Made by a program: the position numbers and the translations under genes. A stretch of 64,000 bases of DNA from Alicyclobacillus acidocaldarius subsp. acidocaldarius Tc-4-1 (lineage in GTDB: Bacteria; Bacillota; Bacilli; Alicyclobacillales; Alicyclobacillaceae), in the NCBI RefSeq assembly GCF_000219875.1, contig NC_017167.1:1096765-1160764 (forward strand). The letters run 5' to 3'. Shown piece after piece: positions 20,741 through 29,800 of the stretch (positions are counted from its first letter, which is position 1; every line of letters starts with the position of its first letter). The notes below the pieces were generated by a model. The model searched no databases. It worked only from the letters and a program-made list of their open reading frames with translations, and was not told where the DNA came from.

Positions 20741-22288
20741 ATGAGACAATCCAACCTTTCCGCGGAGATGAGCGTCGATCCGTATTATCTTTACCTCTCG
20801 CTCCGCGATGACCTCGGCCCTGGGCGCGTCTTTTTGCTCGAGGCTGGGCGAGAAGACATTCCGAGCGATTATCAGATGAGCCTCATCGGCATGGCGCCGC
20901 TCGTCGAGGTGCAGGTGCGCGATCACGTCGTCAGCGTGTTCACTCATCCAGATCTCGCGGCTCACCTGTTTTCCATCGCGCGGTCGGCCGGTGTCGAGGT
21001 TCCGCGCGCGCCGTATCCGTGGGAGAGCGTGGTCGGCGGGAACGTCATCCACGTGCAGGCCCAAGATCCCATGGCACTCCTCGACAGGATTCGCTCGGCG
21101 CTGTGCGAGCTCTTGTGTGGCCCGGACGGAGAGCCGTTCAGCGCCGGTTTTCTCGGCTACGTAGCGTATGACGCCATCCGCTACCTGGAGCGCGTGCCCA
21201 TGACGGCCGAGGACGACCGCCATCTTCCCGAAATCCGCCTGCTCTGGCACGCGGCCGTCGCGCAGTTGTCGGGCAGCACGGTCACGGTGTTTCGCCAGGA
21301 TGACGCGCCGGTGTTGCGCGCGGATCCAAAACTCGCTCAGGAACTGGACGAGACGGAGCGGCGCATCGCCACGGTCTGCCGTGAGGGGCTTGCGGTACCG
21401 CCCGTTCTGGACGAGATGGCGGAAATCGGTGCGGACGATCCCGTCATCACCTACGACGTCCCGAAGGACATGTACTGCCGGAATGTCGAGATCGCCGTCG
21501 AGTACATTCGGGCGGGCGACATTTTTCAGGTGGTTCCTTCCACCCGCATGCAAGTGCGCGGCGGCTTGCCGCCGCTCGCCGCGTACGATCGCCTGCGGCA
21601 GCTCAACCCGTCTCCCTACATGTTTGTGGCGGAGTATCCCGGCATGGTGCTCTATGGGGCGAGCCCGGAGGTGCAGTTCCGCGCGCTCCGCGGGCGGGCG
21701 GAGATGAAGCCCATCGCCGGGACGACGCGCGGCCGCGGATCATCTCCAGAGGAGGACGCTCGCCTCGTGGCGGAGTTGAAGCAAGATGCCAAGGAGAACG
21801 CGGAGCACGTCATGCTTGTGGATCTGTGTCGGAACGATCTCGGCCGCGTCGCCAAGCCGGGGACCGTCGCGGTGCCGGAGCTGATGGTGGTGGAGCGGTA
21901 CTCCCACTTGTATCACCTGGTGTCCCGCGTTACCGCGGAACTCCGCGACGACGTGAGCGTGTTTCACGCGCTCCTGACCACCTTTCCAAACGGTACCTTG
22001 TCTGGAGCGCCCAAGATTCGGGCCATGGAGATCATCGACGAACTTGAGCCGTATCGGCGCGGGCCATACGGAGGATTCATCGGGATGGTCGACGCGTGGG
22101 CCAATGCCAACACGGCCATCTTCATTCGGAGCGTGGTGGCCATCGGGGACGTGCAGTACGTGCAGGTGGGTGCAGGCGTCGTCTACGACTCGGTGCCGGA
22201 GCGAGAGTGGGACGAATGCCATTTCAAAGCAGGGGCCATCCTAGACGTTTTGACCGGCCTGCGCACCAAACCCATTCCAGCAAAGTGA
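20741..22288 (+). CDS. trpE: Anthranilate synthase component I (chorismate-binding)
   Basis: 515-residue chorismate-utilising enzyme that makes anthranilate with the TrpG subunit. The catalytic domain shows LNPSPYMFVAEYPGM, MKPIAGTTRGRG, EHVMLVDLCRNDLGRV, TFPNGTLSGAPKIRAMEII and GPYGGFIGM. Ala in PIAGT favours anthranilate synthase over PabB, which usually has Lys there. The regulatory LLES motif near the N-terminus reads LLEAG, so tryptophan feedback may be altered. The gene is unlinked to trpDCFBA and follows its amidotransferase rather than preceding it, so a PabB-like role is not excluded. Confidence 0.85.
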   Translation: MRQSNLSAEMSVDPYYLYLSLRDDLGPGRVFLLEAGREDIPSDYQMSLIGMAPLVEVQVRDHVVSVFTHPDLAAHLFSIARSAGVEVPRAPYPWESVVGGNVIHVQAQDPMALLDRIRSALCELLCGPDGEPFSAGFLGYVAYDAIRYLERVPMTAEDDRHLPEIRLLWHAAVAQLSGSTVTVFRQDDAPVLRADPKLAQELDETERRIATVCREGLAVPPVLDEMAEIGADDPVITYDVPKDMYCRNVEIAVEYIRAGDIFQVVPSTRMQVRGGLPPLAAYDRLRQLNPSPYMFVAEYPGMVLYGASPEVQFRALRGRAEMKPIAGTTRGRGSSPEEDARLVAELKQDAKENAEHVMLVDLCRNDLGRVAKPGTVAVPELMVVERYSHLYHLVSRVTAELRDDVSVFHALLTTFPNGTLSGAPKIRAMEIIDELEPYRRGPYGGFIGMVDAWANANTAIFIRSVVAIGDVQYVQVGAGVVYDSVPEREWDECHFKAGAILDVLTGLRTKPIPAK

Positions 22289-22381
22289 CGCCCGAATCGC
22301 GCATGCGGATGGCGCGGGTGTGAGTTGACAATGAGTTCGTCGCCCGCGCCGCTTGGCTTGGTTAGTCCCCAACTCGCGCGA

Positions 22382-22423
22382 AAAGGGCTGTCCCAAGGCG
22401 CCTTTGCACCTTCGAGACAGCCC
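22382..22423. terminator. Bidirectional terminator between trpE and tRNA-Arg
   Basis: AAAGGGCTGTC pairs with GACAGCCCTT over a loop of about 20 nt. On the plus strand TCTCCTTT follows; on the minus strand TTTTCGCG follows. It can end both the trpGE message and the tRNA-Arg transcript, which converge here. Confidence 0.8.
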
Positions 22424-22431
22424 TTCTCCTT

Positions 22432-22507
22432 TGGCGCGTCCGGAGGGATTCGAACCCCCGACCTATGGCTCCGGAGGCCAGCGCTCTATCCACTGAGCTA
22501 CGGACGC
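22432..22507 (-). tRNA. tRNA-Arg (anticodon CCG)
   Basis: 76-nt cloverleaf on the minus strand with encoded CCA: acceptor GCGTCCG/CGGACGC, D arm GCTC/GAGC, anticodon loop CTCCGGA (CCG, reading CGG) and T arm GGGGG-TTCGAAT-CCCTC. The discriminator base is G. A promoter TTGCAT, 17 bp, TATGAT lies upstream (22522-22550 on the minus strand), and the terminator at 22382-22423 follows. Single gene, own transcript. Confidence 0.95.
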
Positions 22508-22521
22508 AAGCGACAATGTGT

Positions 22522-22550
22522 ATCATAGCAGGGCGATGGGGAGAATGCAA
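22522..22550 (-). promoter_or_regulatory. Promoter of tRNA-Arg
   Basis: On the minus strand TTGCAT (22550-22545), 17-bp spacer and TATGAT (22527-22522) lie about 15 bp before the mature tRNA. The spacing and -10 match are good for a stable-RNA promoter. Confidence 0.7.
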
Positions 22551-22577
22551 GCCGTCCAGCGACAATCGCTGGACGGC
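22551..22577 (-). terminator. Stem-loop after the small membrane-protein gene
   Basis: GCCGTCCAGCGA (22551-22562) pairs perfectly with TCGCTGGACGGC (22566-22577) around a 3-nt loop. It lies about 40 bp after the stop of the minus-strand gene at 22616-22885 and touches the tRNA-Arg promoter. The T-tract on the minus strand is weak (TTGCATTCT), but the 12-bp stem is strong. Confidence 0.7.
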
Positions 22578-22615
22578 GCGGTGGCGCTTCCACAGGGCTT
22601 GCCTTGGCACTCGCT

Positions 22616-22885
22616 TTAAAGGCTGCTCGATTCGTCGGCATCGTAGGGCTCATGGTATTCCTCGTGCATGACAGGGCCTTGTGCCATGGGGTGATGAGGG
22701 GCGTAGCCGTACATGGGACCCGTTTCGATGACCTCGTCATACTCGGTGTACGCCACGGTCGCGACCGGCGCGGGTGCGGGCGCTGTGTGGTACACGCCGA
22801 CGCCCGCCGGCACGAGGAGAAAGAACAGCACGAAAATCACCAGGAACACCACAGCCCATCGGGTGTATCCGCCAAATGCACCCAT
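22616..22885 (-). CDS. Small membrane protein with acidic, Tyr/Pro/His-rich tail
   Basis: 89 residues, starting at ATG 22885 behind a textbook SD (AAGGAGGGA). One strong membrane helix (AVVFLVIFVLFFLLVPAGVG, residues ~11-30) follows MGAFGGYTR, and a proline-, histidine- and glutamate-rich tail ends DADESSSL. The Gly/Tyr start plus single hydrophobic helix loosely recalls YjcZ/YczG-type small sporulation proteins of Bacillales, but the tail is different, so no function is assigned. Monocistronic, divergent from argC. Confidence 0.75.
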   Translation of the reverse strand: MGAFGGYTRWAVVFLVIFVLFFLLVPAGVGVYHTAPAPAPVATVAYTEYDEVIETGPMYGYAPHHPMAQGPVMHEEYHEPYDADESSSL

Positions 22886-22996
22886 GCGAACATCCCTCCT
22901 TGCGAAGTTACTGCATGAAATGATGGGACATCGGCCCGGCGATACGGGCATTCGCACAGAGCCCGCAATCTGGGCTCGAGTGTAAATTAACGGAAG

Positions 22997-23050
22997 TTGC
23001 CCTTCGAATCCTCCATTCGCTATACTGAATATCAATACAGAATGGAGGAT
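22997..23050 (+). promoter_or_regulatory. argC promoter with ARG-box-like site and inverted repeat
   Basis: TTGCCC (22997-23002), 18-bp spacer, TATACT (23021-23026). Immediately downstream CTGAATATCAATACAG resembles an ArgR/AhrC half-operator (TGAATA...ATNCA). An 11-bp perfect inverted repeat (ATCCTCCATTC 23008-23018 / GAATGGAGGAT 23040-23050) brackets the -10 box and contains the argC SD in its right arm. Confidence 0.65.
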
Positions 23051-23058
23051 GTTTATAC

Positions 23059-24105
23059 ATGTCGAACGTGCGGGTCGGGATCGTGGGTCCCACCGGATAT
23101 GCCGGCATGGAACTGGTGCGCCTCGTCGCGGGACACCCGCGTATGACCTTGGTGTACTTGGCCGGATCGGGCGCTCGAACGGGTCCACTTGATGCGCATC
23201 TGCCCCATCTGCATGCGCTGGCTGACGCGCTGCCGCCTGTCGAGCCCCTGGATGTCCAAAAAGCCGCGGACTTGTGCGATCTCGTCTTCGTCGCACTGCC
23301 CTCCGGGGAGTCGGGACGAGTGGCGTGGGAGATTGTGCAGGCTGGACGCGATGGCGGCGTCAAGGTCATTGACCTGTCCGGGGATCTCCGGCTTCCGCCG
23401 GAGGAGTACGAAGCGTGGTACGGGAAGCCGCCTTTGCCGCGAGAGGCCATCGCGCAAGCGTGCTACGGCTTGCCTGAGCGCCATCGCGAGTCGATTCGGG
23501 AGGCGTCGCTCGTGGCGAACCCCGGGTGCTACGCGACGGCCTGCGCCCTCGCGGTCTTGCCTCTGGGGAATCTCCTGGCGGACCTGAAGGGGCCCATGGT
23601 GTTCGACGCCAAGTCCGGCGTCACCGGCGCAGGGCGTGCGCCGAAGGAGCACCTTCACCTCGGCGAGCTCGCGAACGACGTGTATCCGTATCGGGTGGGC
23701 CAACATCAGCACACGCCTGAAATCGAACGGGCGCTCGGCGGCGCGGTGCGCGTGCTCCTCACGACGCAGCTTCTGCCGGTCCCACGAGGGATTTTGGTGT
23801 GCGCGTACGTCCCCATTCCGCCGGACGCAGCCCCCGTGGTGTATGATCGGTATGTGTCGTTTTGCGAAGGCGAGCCGTTTGTACGGTTGCTGCCAGACGG
23901 CGAGATGCCGCACATCAAGGCCGTGAACGGGACCAACGAGTGCCACGTGGCCGTGCGCTGGGATGAGCGATCGCGACTGCTTCAGGTGTTCACGGCCATC
24001 GACAACCTCGGGAAGGGCGCAGCGGGGCAGGCCGTCCAAAACGCCAACTTGATGTTTGGTTGGCCTGAGCGAGAGGGTCTGAATCTCGTCCCGCTGTGGA
24101 TGTGA
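23059..24105 (+). CDS. argC: N-acetyl-gamma-glutamyl-phosphate reductase
   Basis: 348-residue NADPH-dependent enzyme of arginine synthesis reducing N-acetylglutamyl phosphate to the semialdehyde. Cofactor loop GPTGYAGMELVRL at the N-terminus; catalytic Cys in VANPGCYATACAL; family block KSGVTGAGRAPKEHLHLGEL (shortened) and HQHTPEIE. Start ATG 23059 after GGAGGA. It is first in an argC-argB-argD operon; argB begins 6 bp downstream. Confidence 0.96.
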   Translation: MSNVRVGIVGPTGYAGMELVRLVAGHPRMTLVYLAGSGARTGPLDAHLPHLHALADALPPVEPLDVQKAADLCDLVFVALPSGESGRVAWEIVQAGRDGGVKVIDLSGDLRLPPEEYEAWYGKPPLPREAIAQACYGLPERHRESIREASLVANPGCYATACALAVLPLGNLLADLKGPMVFDAKSGVTGAGRAPKEHLHLGELANDVYPYRVGQHQHTPEIERALGGAVRVLLTTQLLPVPRGILVCAYVPIPPDAAPVVYDRYVSFCEGEPFVRLLPDGEMPHIKAVNGTNECHVAVRWDERSRLLQVFTAIDNLGKGAAGQAVQNANLMFGWPEREGLNLVPLWM

Positions 24106-24111
24106 GGTGAG

Positions 24112-24903
24112 ATGGGCGTGATCGTCATCAAGCTCGGGGGGTCCCTCCAAGGGGGCGCCGACACGGCGCTCGCAGGCGCCGTGCAGGAGGCCAGGCGAAG
24201 AGGATGGCCAGTGGTGTTGGTGCATGGCGGCGGGCCGCGCATTTCCAAGCGGCTTCGGGACGCGGGCATTGAGCTCCCTTTTGTGAATGGACTGCGCCAG
24301 ACAACCGACGAAGCCATGCCGCACGTGATGGCCGCGCTCGCCGAATGCAATCGCGACATCGCGGAAACGCTGGCCCGGCGCGGCGTGCCCGTGGCCGCGT
24401 TGGCGGATGGCGAGATCGTCGTGGCGAAGGACGTGGGGCGGCTTCGCACGGGGGACGTGGCCGGCGTGCGCGTCGATCCGATTCAAGCGGCGGTGTCATC
24501 GGGGCGCGTGCCGGTGATTGCGCCGTTCGGCCGCGACGCCGCGGGGCAGCCCTACAATATCAATGCGGACCATGCTGCAAGTCACATCGCGCGCGCACTC
24601 GGCGCGACACGGCTGGTGTTTCTGACCGACGTGCCGGGCATCTACCGCGACTTTGAAGCGGGCGATCTCCTGCTCGATACGACGCCGGATGAACTGGAAG
24701 ATCTCCTCCAGGCAGGCGCGTTCAACACGGGCATGATTCCCAAGGTGAACGCCGTGCTACACGCTGTTCGGCACGGCGTGCGCGAAGTCTGGGTGGTCGA
24801 CGGGCGGGACCCGGAGGCTGTGCAGATGGCCGCATTAGGAACGAGCGAGAGGCGAGCCCGTGGGACGAGGCTTGCCGTGCAAACCGAAGGAGTGACGGCA
24901 TGA
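24112..24903 (+). CDS. argB: Acetylglutamate kinase
   Basis: 263-residue amino-acid kinase phosphorylating N-acetylglutamate, the second step of arginine synthesis. Nucleotide/substrate loops are visible: VIKLGGSLQGGAD at the N-terminus, VLVHGGGPRISKRL, FVNGLRQTTDEAM, YNINADHAASHIARAL and LTDVPGIY. It overlaps argD by 4 nt. It lacks the N-terminal helix of arginine-sensitive kinases, so feedback control may lie elsewhere. ArgJ, normally beside argC in Bacillus, is absent from this operon. Confidence 0.94.
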   Translation: MGVIVIKLGGSLQGGADTALAGAVQEARRRGWPVVLVHGGGPRISKRLRDAGIELPFVNGLRQTTDEAMPHVMAALAECNRDIAETLARRGVPVAALADGEIVVAKDVGRLRTGDVAGVRVDPIQAAVSSGRVPVIAPFGRDAAGQPYNINADHAASHIARALGATRLVFLTDVPGIYRDFEAGDLLLDTTPDELEDLLQAGAFNTGMIPKVNAVLHAVRHGVREVWVVDGRDPEAVQMAALGTSERRARGTRLAVQTEGVTA

Positions 24904-26069
24904 AGACGGCGTTGGGGCAGTTGGCGGACCAGGTCCTGTTTCAGAACTACGGCAAGCGAGATATCGCCCTTGTCCGAGGCGAGGGCGCGTATGTGTACGA
25001 CGACGAGGGCAGGCGGTACCTCGATTTCACGGCGGGGATCGCCGTGTGCAACCTCGGCCACGCGCATCCGGGCGTGACCGAGGTGATAGAGCGGCAGGCG
25101 AGGACGCTCTTGCACGTCTCCAACCTGTTTCTCATTGAGGGTCAGGTCGAACTGGCGGAAAAGTTGACCCGTTTGGCGGATCGCGGAACGGGGCCGTATC
25201 GGGCCATGTTCGTGAACACGGGCACGGAGGCGAACGAAGGAGCCCTCAAGCTCGCCCGGCGATATCAGTACGTCAGCGGGCATCCCGAGAAGATCCGCGT
25301 GGTGGCGCTGCCCAACAGTTTTCACGGTCGAACGATGGGCTCCTTGTCGGTGACGTCCAACCCCAAGTACCGCGAGGGCATGACGCCGCTTGTGCCCGGC
25401 TTTGAGGTGGCGGAGACCTATGAGGGCGCCGTGGAGATGCTAGATGAGCACACGGCGGCGTGCATCGTCGAGGTCGTGCAGGGCGAGGCGGGCGTGCGGC
25501 CCGTCGACAACGGCGTGCTTCACAGGTTGGCGGCCCGCGCGAAGGAAGTGGGCGCGCTCTTCATCGTGGACGAGGTCCAGACCGGTGTCGGGCGAACCGG
25601 GCGTTTCTTCGGATTCGAGCACTTTGATCTGTCGCCGGACATCATCACCATGGCGAAGGGACTGGGCAATGGAATTCCCACGGGAGCCATTCTGGCCAAA
25701 CAGCATGTGGCGGACGCGTTTACGCCTGGCATGCACGGATCGACCTTCGGCGGCAATCCGTTCGCGATGGCGGTGGCCAATTATGTGGTCGATGTGGTGC
25801 GCGATCCGGCCTTCCTCCAACGCGTCCAGCGGGTGGGCGAGGCGCTTCGACGCGTGCTCGAAGCGAACTTCGACGGCGTGACGGGCCTGGGCCTTATGTG
25901 GGGGTTTGACGTGGACGACGCCTCGACGTGGCGCAAGCGCGCCGCGGAGCGCGGGCTGCTCGTGACCGCGTGCGGGCCTCGGCGCATTCGCGTCGTTCCA
26001 CCACTCATCATCGACGAACAGCACGTCGAAGAATTTGAGGCCATCGTCAAAAAAGTCGGCCGCGCCTGA
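24900..26069 (+). CDS. argD: Acetylornithine aminotransferase
   Basis: 389-residue class III PLP aminotransferase converting N-acetylglutamate semialdehyde to N-acetylornithine. Motifs: FVNTGTEANEGALKLAR (phosphate grip), SFHGRTMGSLSVT, FIVDEVQTGVGRTG, the PLP-lysine block IITMAKGLGNGIPTGA and GSTFGGNPFAMA. ATG 24900 overlaps the argB stop (ATGA), implying coupling. The same enzyme may also serve lysine synthesis (DapC). A stem-loop at 26058-26083 overlaps its last codons and ends the operon. Confidence 0.95.
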   Translation: MKTALGQLADQVLFQNYGKRDIALVRGEGAYVYDDEGRRYLDFTAGIAVCNLGHAHPGVTEVIERQARTLLHVSNLFLIEGQVELAEKLTRLADRGTGPYRAMFVNTGTEANEGALKLARRYQYVSGHPEKIRVVALPNSFHGRTMGSLSVTSNPKYREGMTPLVPGFEVAETYEGAVEMLDEHTAACIVEVVQGEAGVRPVDNGVLHRLAARAKEVGALFIVDEVQTGVGRTGRFFGFEHFDLSPDIITMAKGLGNGIPTGAILAKQHVADAFTPGMHGSTFGGNPFAMAVANYVVDVVRDPAFLQRVQRVGEALRRVLEANFDGVTGLGLMWGFDVDDASTWRKRAAERGLLVTACGPRRIRVVPPLIIDEQHVEEFEAIVKKVGRA

Positions 26070-26083
26070 CGAGGGGCGCGGCC
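26058..26083 (+). terminator. Terminator-like stem at the argD stop
   Basis: GGCCGCGCC (26058-26066) pairs with GGCGCGGCC (26075-26083); the stop codon TGA is in the loop. CACGTGGTTTGGTCTTT follows. It separates argD from the converging acetyltransferase gene. Confidence 0.7.
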
Positions 26084-26151
26084 CACGTGGTTTGGTCTTT
26101 CGCAATTGCGCTGAATTTGCTATAGTATTCTTGCGTTGGCGCTGCAGGTGA

Positions 26152-26640
26152 TCAGGCTTCCTTCGCCTGTTTCAACGGCTGGAAATGGCGCGTATAGTAA
26201 ACCATCGCGACTTCATCGCAGTGATAGAACTTGTTACAGTAGATGCAATCCTTCCACACTTTATGCGGCAGCGTTTCCTTCCGCACGACGTGAAAGTTCA
26301 GCTTCTCAAAAAATCGGGTCTGATACGTCAGAGAGAGCACCTGCGCGATGCCGAGGTCTTCCGCCTCTTTTAACAGCGCTTTGACAATCTGACTGCCCAC
26401 GCCTTTCCCGTGCGCTTCAGGCGCAACAGCGAGCGAACGGATTTCAGCGAGATCCGTCCACAGGACGTGCAATCCCCCAACACCGATGACGCGCCCATCT
26501 TCCACTGCGACCGTGAAGCACTGCAGATGCTCACAAAGCGATTTGATGGTGCGCGGCAGCATCAGTCCCATGTCGGCAAAGTGTTGAATCAGTCGTTGCA
26601 TATCTTCGACGTCCGCTGAGGTCGCCTTCCGGATGTCCAA
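26152..26640 (-). CDS. GNAT acetyltransferase, probable short-type N-acetylglutamate synthase
   Basis: 162-residue single-domain GNAT protein. The acetyl-CoA loop is VAPEAHGKGVGSQIV, after the strand block IGVGGLHVLWTDLAEIRSLAV. The segments LPRTIKSLCEHLQCFTV and LHVLWTDLAEIRSLAV resemble the short, kinase-less ArgA enzymes known from actinobacteria, which acetylate glutamate or glutamine. Start TTG 26640 follows GGAGGAG. It converges on argD, and its own promoter carries an ARG-box-like sequence (26682-26700), which ties it to arginine control. It would supply N-acetylglutamate, the first substrate for ArgB, since no argJ is present here. Activity is inferred. Confidence 0.75.
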   Translation of the reverse strand: MDIRKATSADVEDMQRLIQHFADMGLMLPRTIKSLCEHLQCFTVAVEDGRVIGVGGLHVLWTDLAEIRSLAVAPEAHGKGVGSQIVKALLKEAEDLGIAQVLSLTYQTRFFEKLNFHVVRKETLPHKVWKDCIYCNKFYHCDEVAMVYYTRHFQPLKQAKEA

Positions 26641-26669
26641 CGCGGCTCCTCCTCTCCCGTTGCACTCAT

Positions 26670-26700
26670 GTTATAACACGGGATGGCATGATTATTCAAG
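26670..26700 (-). promoter_or_regulatory. Acetyltransferase promoter with ARG-box-like site
   Basis: On the minus strand TTGAAT (26699-26694), 18 bp, TATAAC (26675-26670). Overlapping the -35, CTTGAATAATCATGCCATC (26700-26682) matches the Bacillus ARG consensus CATGAATAAAAATKCAAKT at 14 of 19 positions by eye. Repression by ArgR/AhrC is expected. Confidence 0.6.
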
Positions 26701-26712
26701 AAGTCGTATAAT
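26684..26712 (+). promoter_or_regulatory. Candidate gltB promoter
   Basis: TGGCAT (26684-26689), 17-bp spacer and a consensus TATAAT (26707-26712) face gltB about 105 bp ahead of its start. It is back-to-back with, and overlaps, the acetyltransferase promoter and its ARG-box-like site, so one regulator could affect both genes. The leader of about 100 nt holds no recognised riboswitch. Confidence 0.55.
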
Positions 26713-26818
26713 GTTTCATAGCCGTTTCGGATCGCCCGTTGCTCGTTGGCTGTACACGAAGACTTGACGCGCAGAGAGATAGAGTGTCAAAATATTGTGC
26801 TAAAAAGGAGTGGCACAG

Positions 26819-29800
26819 GTGGAACTGGAGAAGTTGACGACCGACCTGCAGCGCGAATACGATGCCTGCGGAATTTTTCGCAGATTGAGAAATCAGGACA
26901 ACCCTCGTACGACACGGTTCGAAACGGATTGGACGCCCTTCGCGCTATGCGCCACCGGGCGGGATACGTCAATAACGAAGGAGACGGGTGCGGTCTCCTG
27001 TTGGACATTCCAAGAGCGCTGTGGGCTTCGCGGCTCGAGAGCCTCGGGCAATCAGGGCGGCTCGTCCACGAACCGGGCTTTTGGGTGGGTCACTTCCTGT
27101 TGGAGAAGGAAGTGTCTCAGGAGCCCATTCTGCGCGTCTTGACTCATCATGGCATGGAGCCGGTCGCGGTTGTCGAGGATCATGTGGATGAATCCGTGCT
27201 CGGCCCGCTTGGCAAGAAGGTCAAGCCGCACTTCCTTCAGATGGCGGGGTGCCTGCCTCATCGGGACGACGCGCGCGTGTTTGCGGCGTTTGCCGAGATC
27301 GACGAGTTGCCGGGCGTCCACGTCGCCTCCCTTTCACATGATCAGGTCGTGTACAAGGTCGTGGGCAACGACGAGACGCTGTATCGCTTCTACAAGGATC
27401 TGCAAAATCCGCTTTGCCGATCCGCATTCGTGATTGCGCACACGCGGTATTCCACGAATACGACGACGTCCTTCCCGCGCGTGCAGCCCTTCTCTTGCCT
27501 CGGACACAACGGGGAGATCAACACGATTGCGCGGTTTTACACGGAGTCGAAGATGATTGGCGTGCCGGTGCGGCCAGAGTTCAGCGATTCGCAGATGGTC
27601 GACAGGACGCTTTGCGCACTCGTGGCGACGCGCGGCTGGTCGCTGTTCGAAGCTGCGGAGCTGCTGTTTCCGCCCATCATTCATGAGATCAAGTCGATGC
27701 CAGAAGAATTGTCGGACTTGTACATGTATTACCGGTCGCTCTGGGGGCCGTTTGCGCAGGGACCCGCGGGCGTCATGATGCGCTACGGCAACGCCGCGGT
27801 GTTCAGCGTTGACGCGCTCGGCCTCCGGCCTATGTGGCAGCTCGAATCGGACACGGCGTATTACTTCTCCTCGGAGCAGGGCATTGTCCCGCTCGACATC
27901 TGGACGGCTGAGCCTAAGCCGCTCGCGCCAGGGGAGAAGGTGGGCGTGCGGTGGAGCGAGACGGGGGTCAAGATCTACACGTACGACGAGCTGCAGCTCG
28001 AGGTCTTGGAACTCGCGAAGCAGCGATTCAACTTTCGCGGCGAGCACCGCAATCTCCATTTTGCCGTGCCGTACGGCGTGAGTCAGGACGTCGCGCATGC
28101 GAAGCGGGACGCGAAGCCGCTCGATATTCGCATGCTGGCGTTTGGCTTCCGCGACGATGATCTCAAGCTCATGGATCAGGAGATCCAGAGCGGGGCAGAG
28201 CCCATCAAGTCGCTCGGTTTCGACAGCCCCATTGGCGCGCTGTCGGAAGAAGCGACCCTGCTCTCCGATTTCCTGCATGAAACCGTCGCCGTGGTGACGA
28301 ACCCGGCCATCGACCGCGAGCGCGAGATCGAGCACTTCAGCACGCGTTGCGTCCTGGGGCGTCGGCCCTCGTTCGATGGGCTGTATCAGGAGGCGCCGCG
28401 CGTGGAGGTTCAGGCGCCCATCCTGCTCGAGGGTTTGCCCGAGTCGTACGGCGTAGCGTACGACGAGATTCAAAACCTGGCGCACCGGTTCGGCACCGTC
28501 TGCTACGAAGACGCGTTGGCCATGCTGCGCACGAGCCCGAACGGGACGGCGGAGATCTTGATTCACCGCCGCGACGGCGAAAGCGTGCCGGAGGCGTTGG
28601 AGCGCTTTTCACTCGAGGCGCTGGAAGCGGTACAGGCGGGGGCCAACGTCATTGTGTTGGATGATCGCCTGCAATTTCGCCGCGGGCCGCACATCGACCC
28701 GTTCCTGGTGGTGTCGGCGGTTCACCGCGCGCTCTTGCGGCCGGCGGCCAAGGAGAAAGGCGAGCATTTGCGCCGGCGCACGAGCCTGATCTTGCGCAGC
28801 GGCGGCATCCGCAACCTGCACGACATCATGGTATCCCTCGGGCTCGGTGCAGACGCGGTCGTGCCGTATCACATGTGGGAATACGCGGCGAACAAGGGCG
28901 GACTGCACGCCATTGAGAACTTGTACAAGGCGCTGACAAAAGGCATCGAGAAGGTCATCTCGACCCTCGGCATCCATGAGGTCCGCGGGTACGAGCGCCT
29001 GTTCAGCGCCATCGGCTTGGCGGACGAAGTGGCCGAGCACCTCGCCATCCCGAACTTCTGCGGCTCGCAAAAGGCTGGATTGACGTTCGCGCGGATGGAG
29101 GAGATGTCCGAGCTGCGGCGCACCTGGTACGAAGCGCAGGACCGGAAGAGCATCCGGCCCAACCGGTTGTTCCAATTGTATCCGCGCATCTGGAAGACAG
29201 CGGGTTCCGTGGCGGACGGCGAATTGCCGTACGAGGAATTTGTCGCCAAGCTGCAGCAGTTTGAGACGGATAACCCGATTTCCATTCGCCACCTGCTCGG
29301 GTTCCGGGAGGACATCGAACCGGCCGAGGGCGAGATCGACACAACCATTGACGGCCACGCCTATCCGATGGTCATCAGTTCGATGTCGTTCGGGTCCCAG
29401 AACGAGACGGCGTACCGCGCGTACGCGGAGGCGGCGTACCGCATGAACATCGTCTGCCTGAACGGCGAGGGCGGCGAGATCAAGGACCTGCTCGAGAAGT
29501 ATCCGCGCAACCGAGGCAGACAGATTGCGTCGGGCCGATTCGGCGTCAACGCGGACCTTTGCAACAACGCGTACGTGCTCGAGATCAAGATTGGCCAGGG
29601 CGCGAAGCCGGGCGAAGGCGGACATCTGCCTGGCTCCAAGGTGACCGCGCAGGTGGCGGCGGCCCGCAATGCGACGCAGGGCGTCGACCTGATTTCGCCG
29701 TCCAACAACCACGACATCTACTCCATTGAGGACTTGGCGCAGGTCATCTACGAGCTCAAGGAGATCAACCCGCTTGCCAAAGTGGCGGTCAAGGTGCCTG

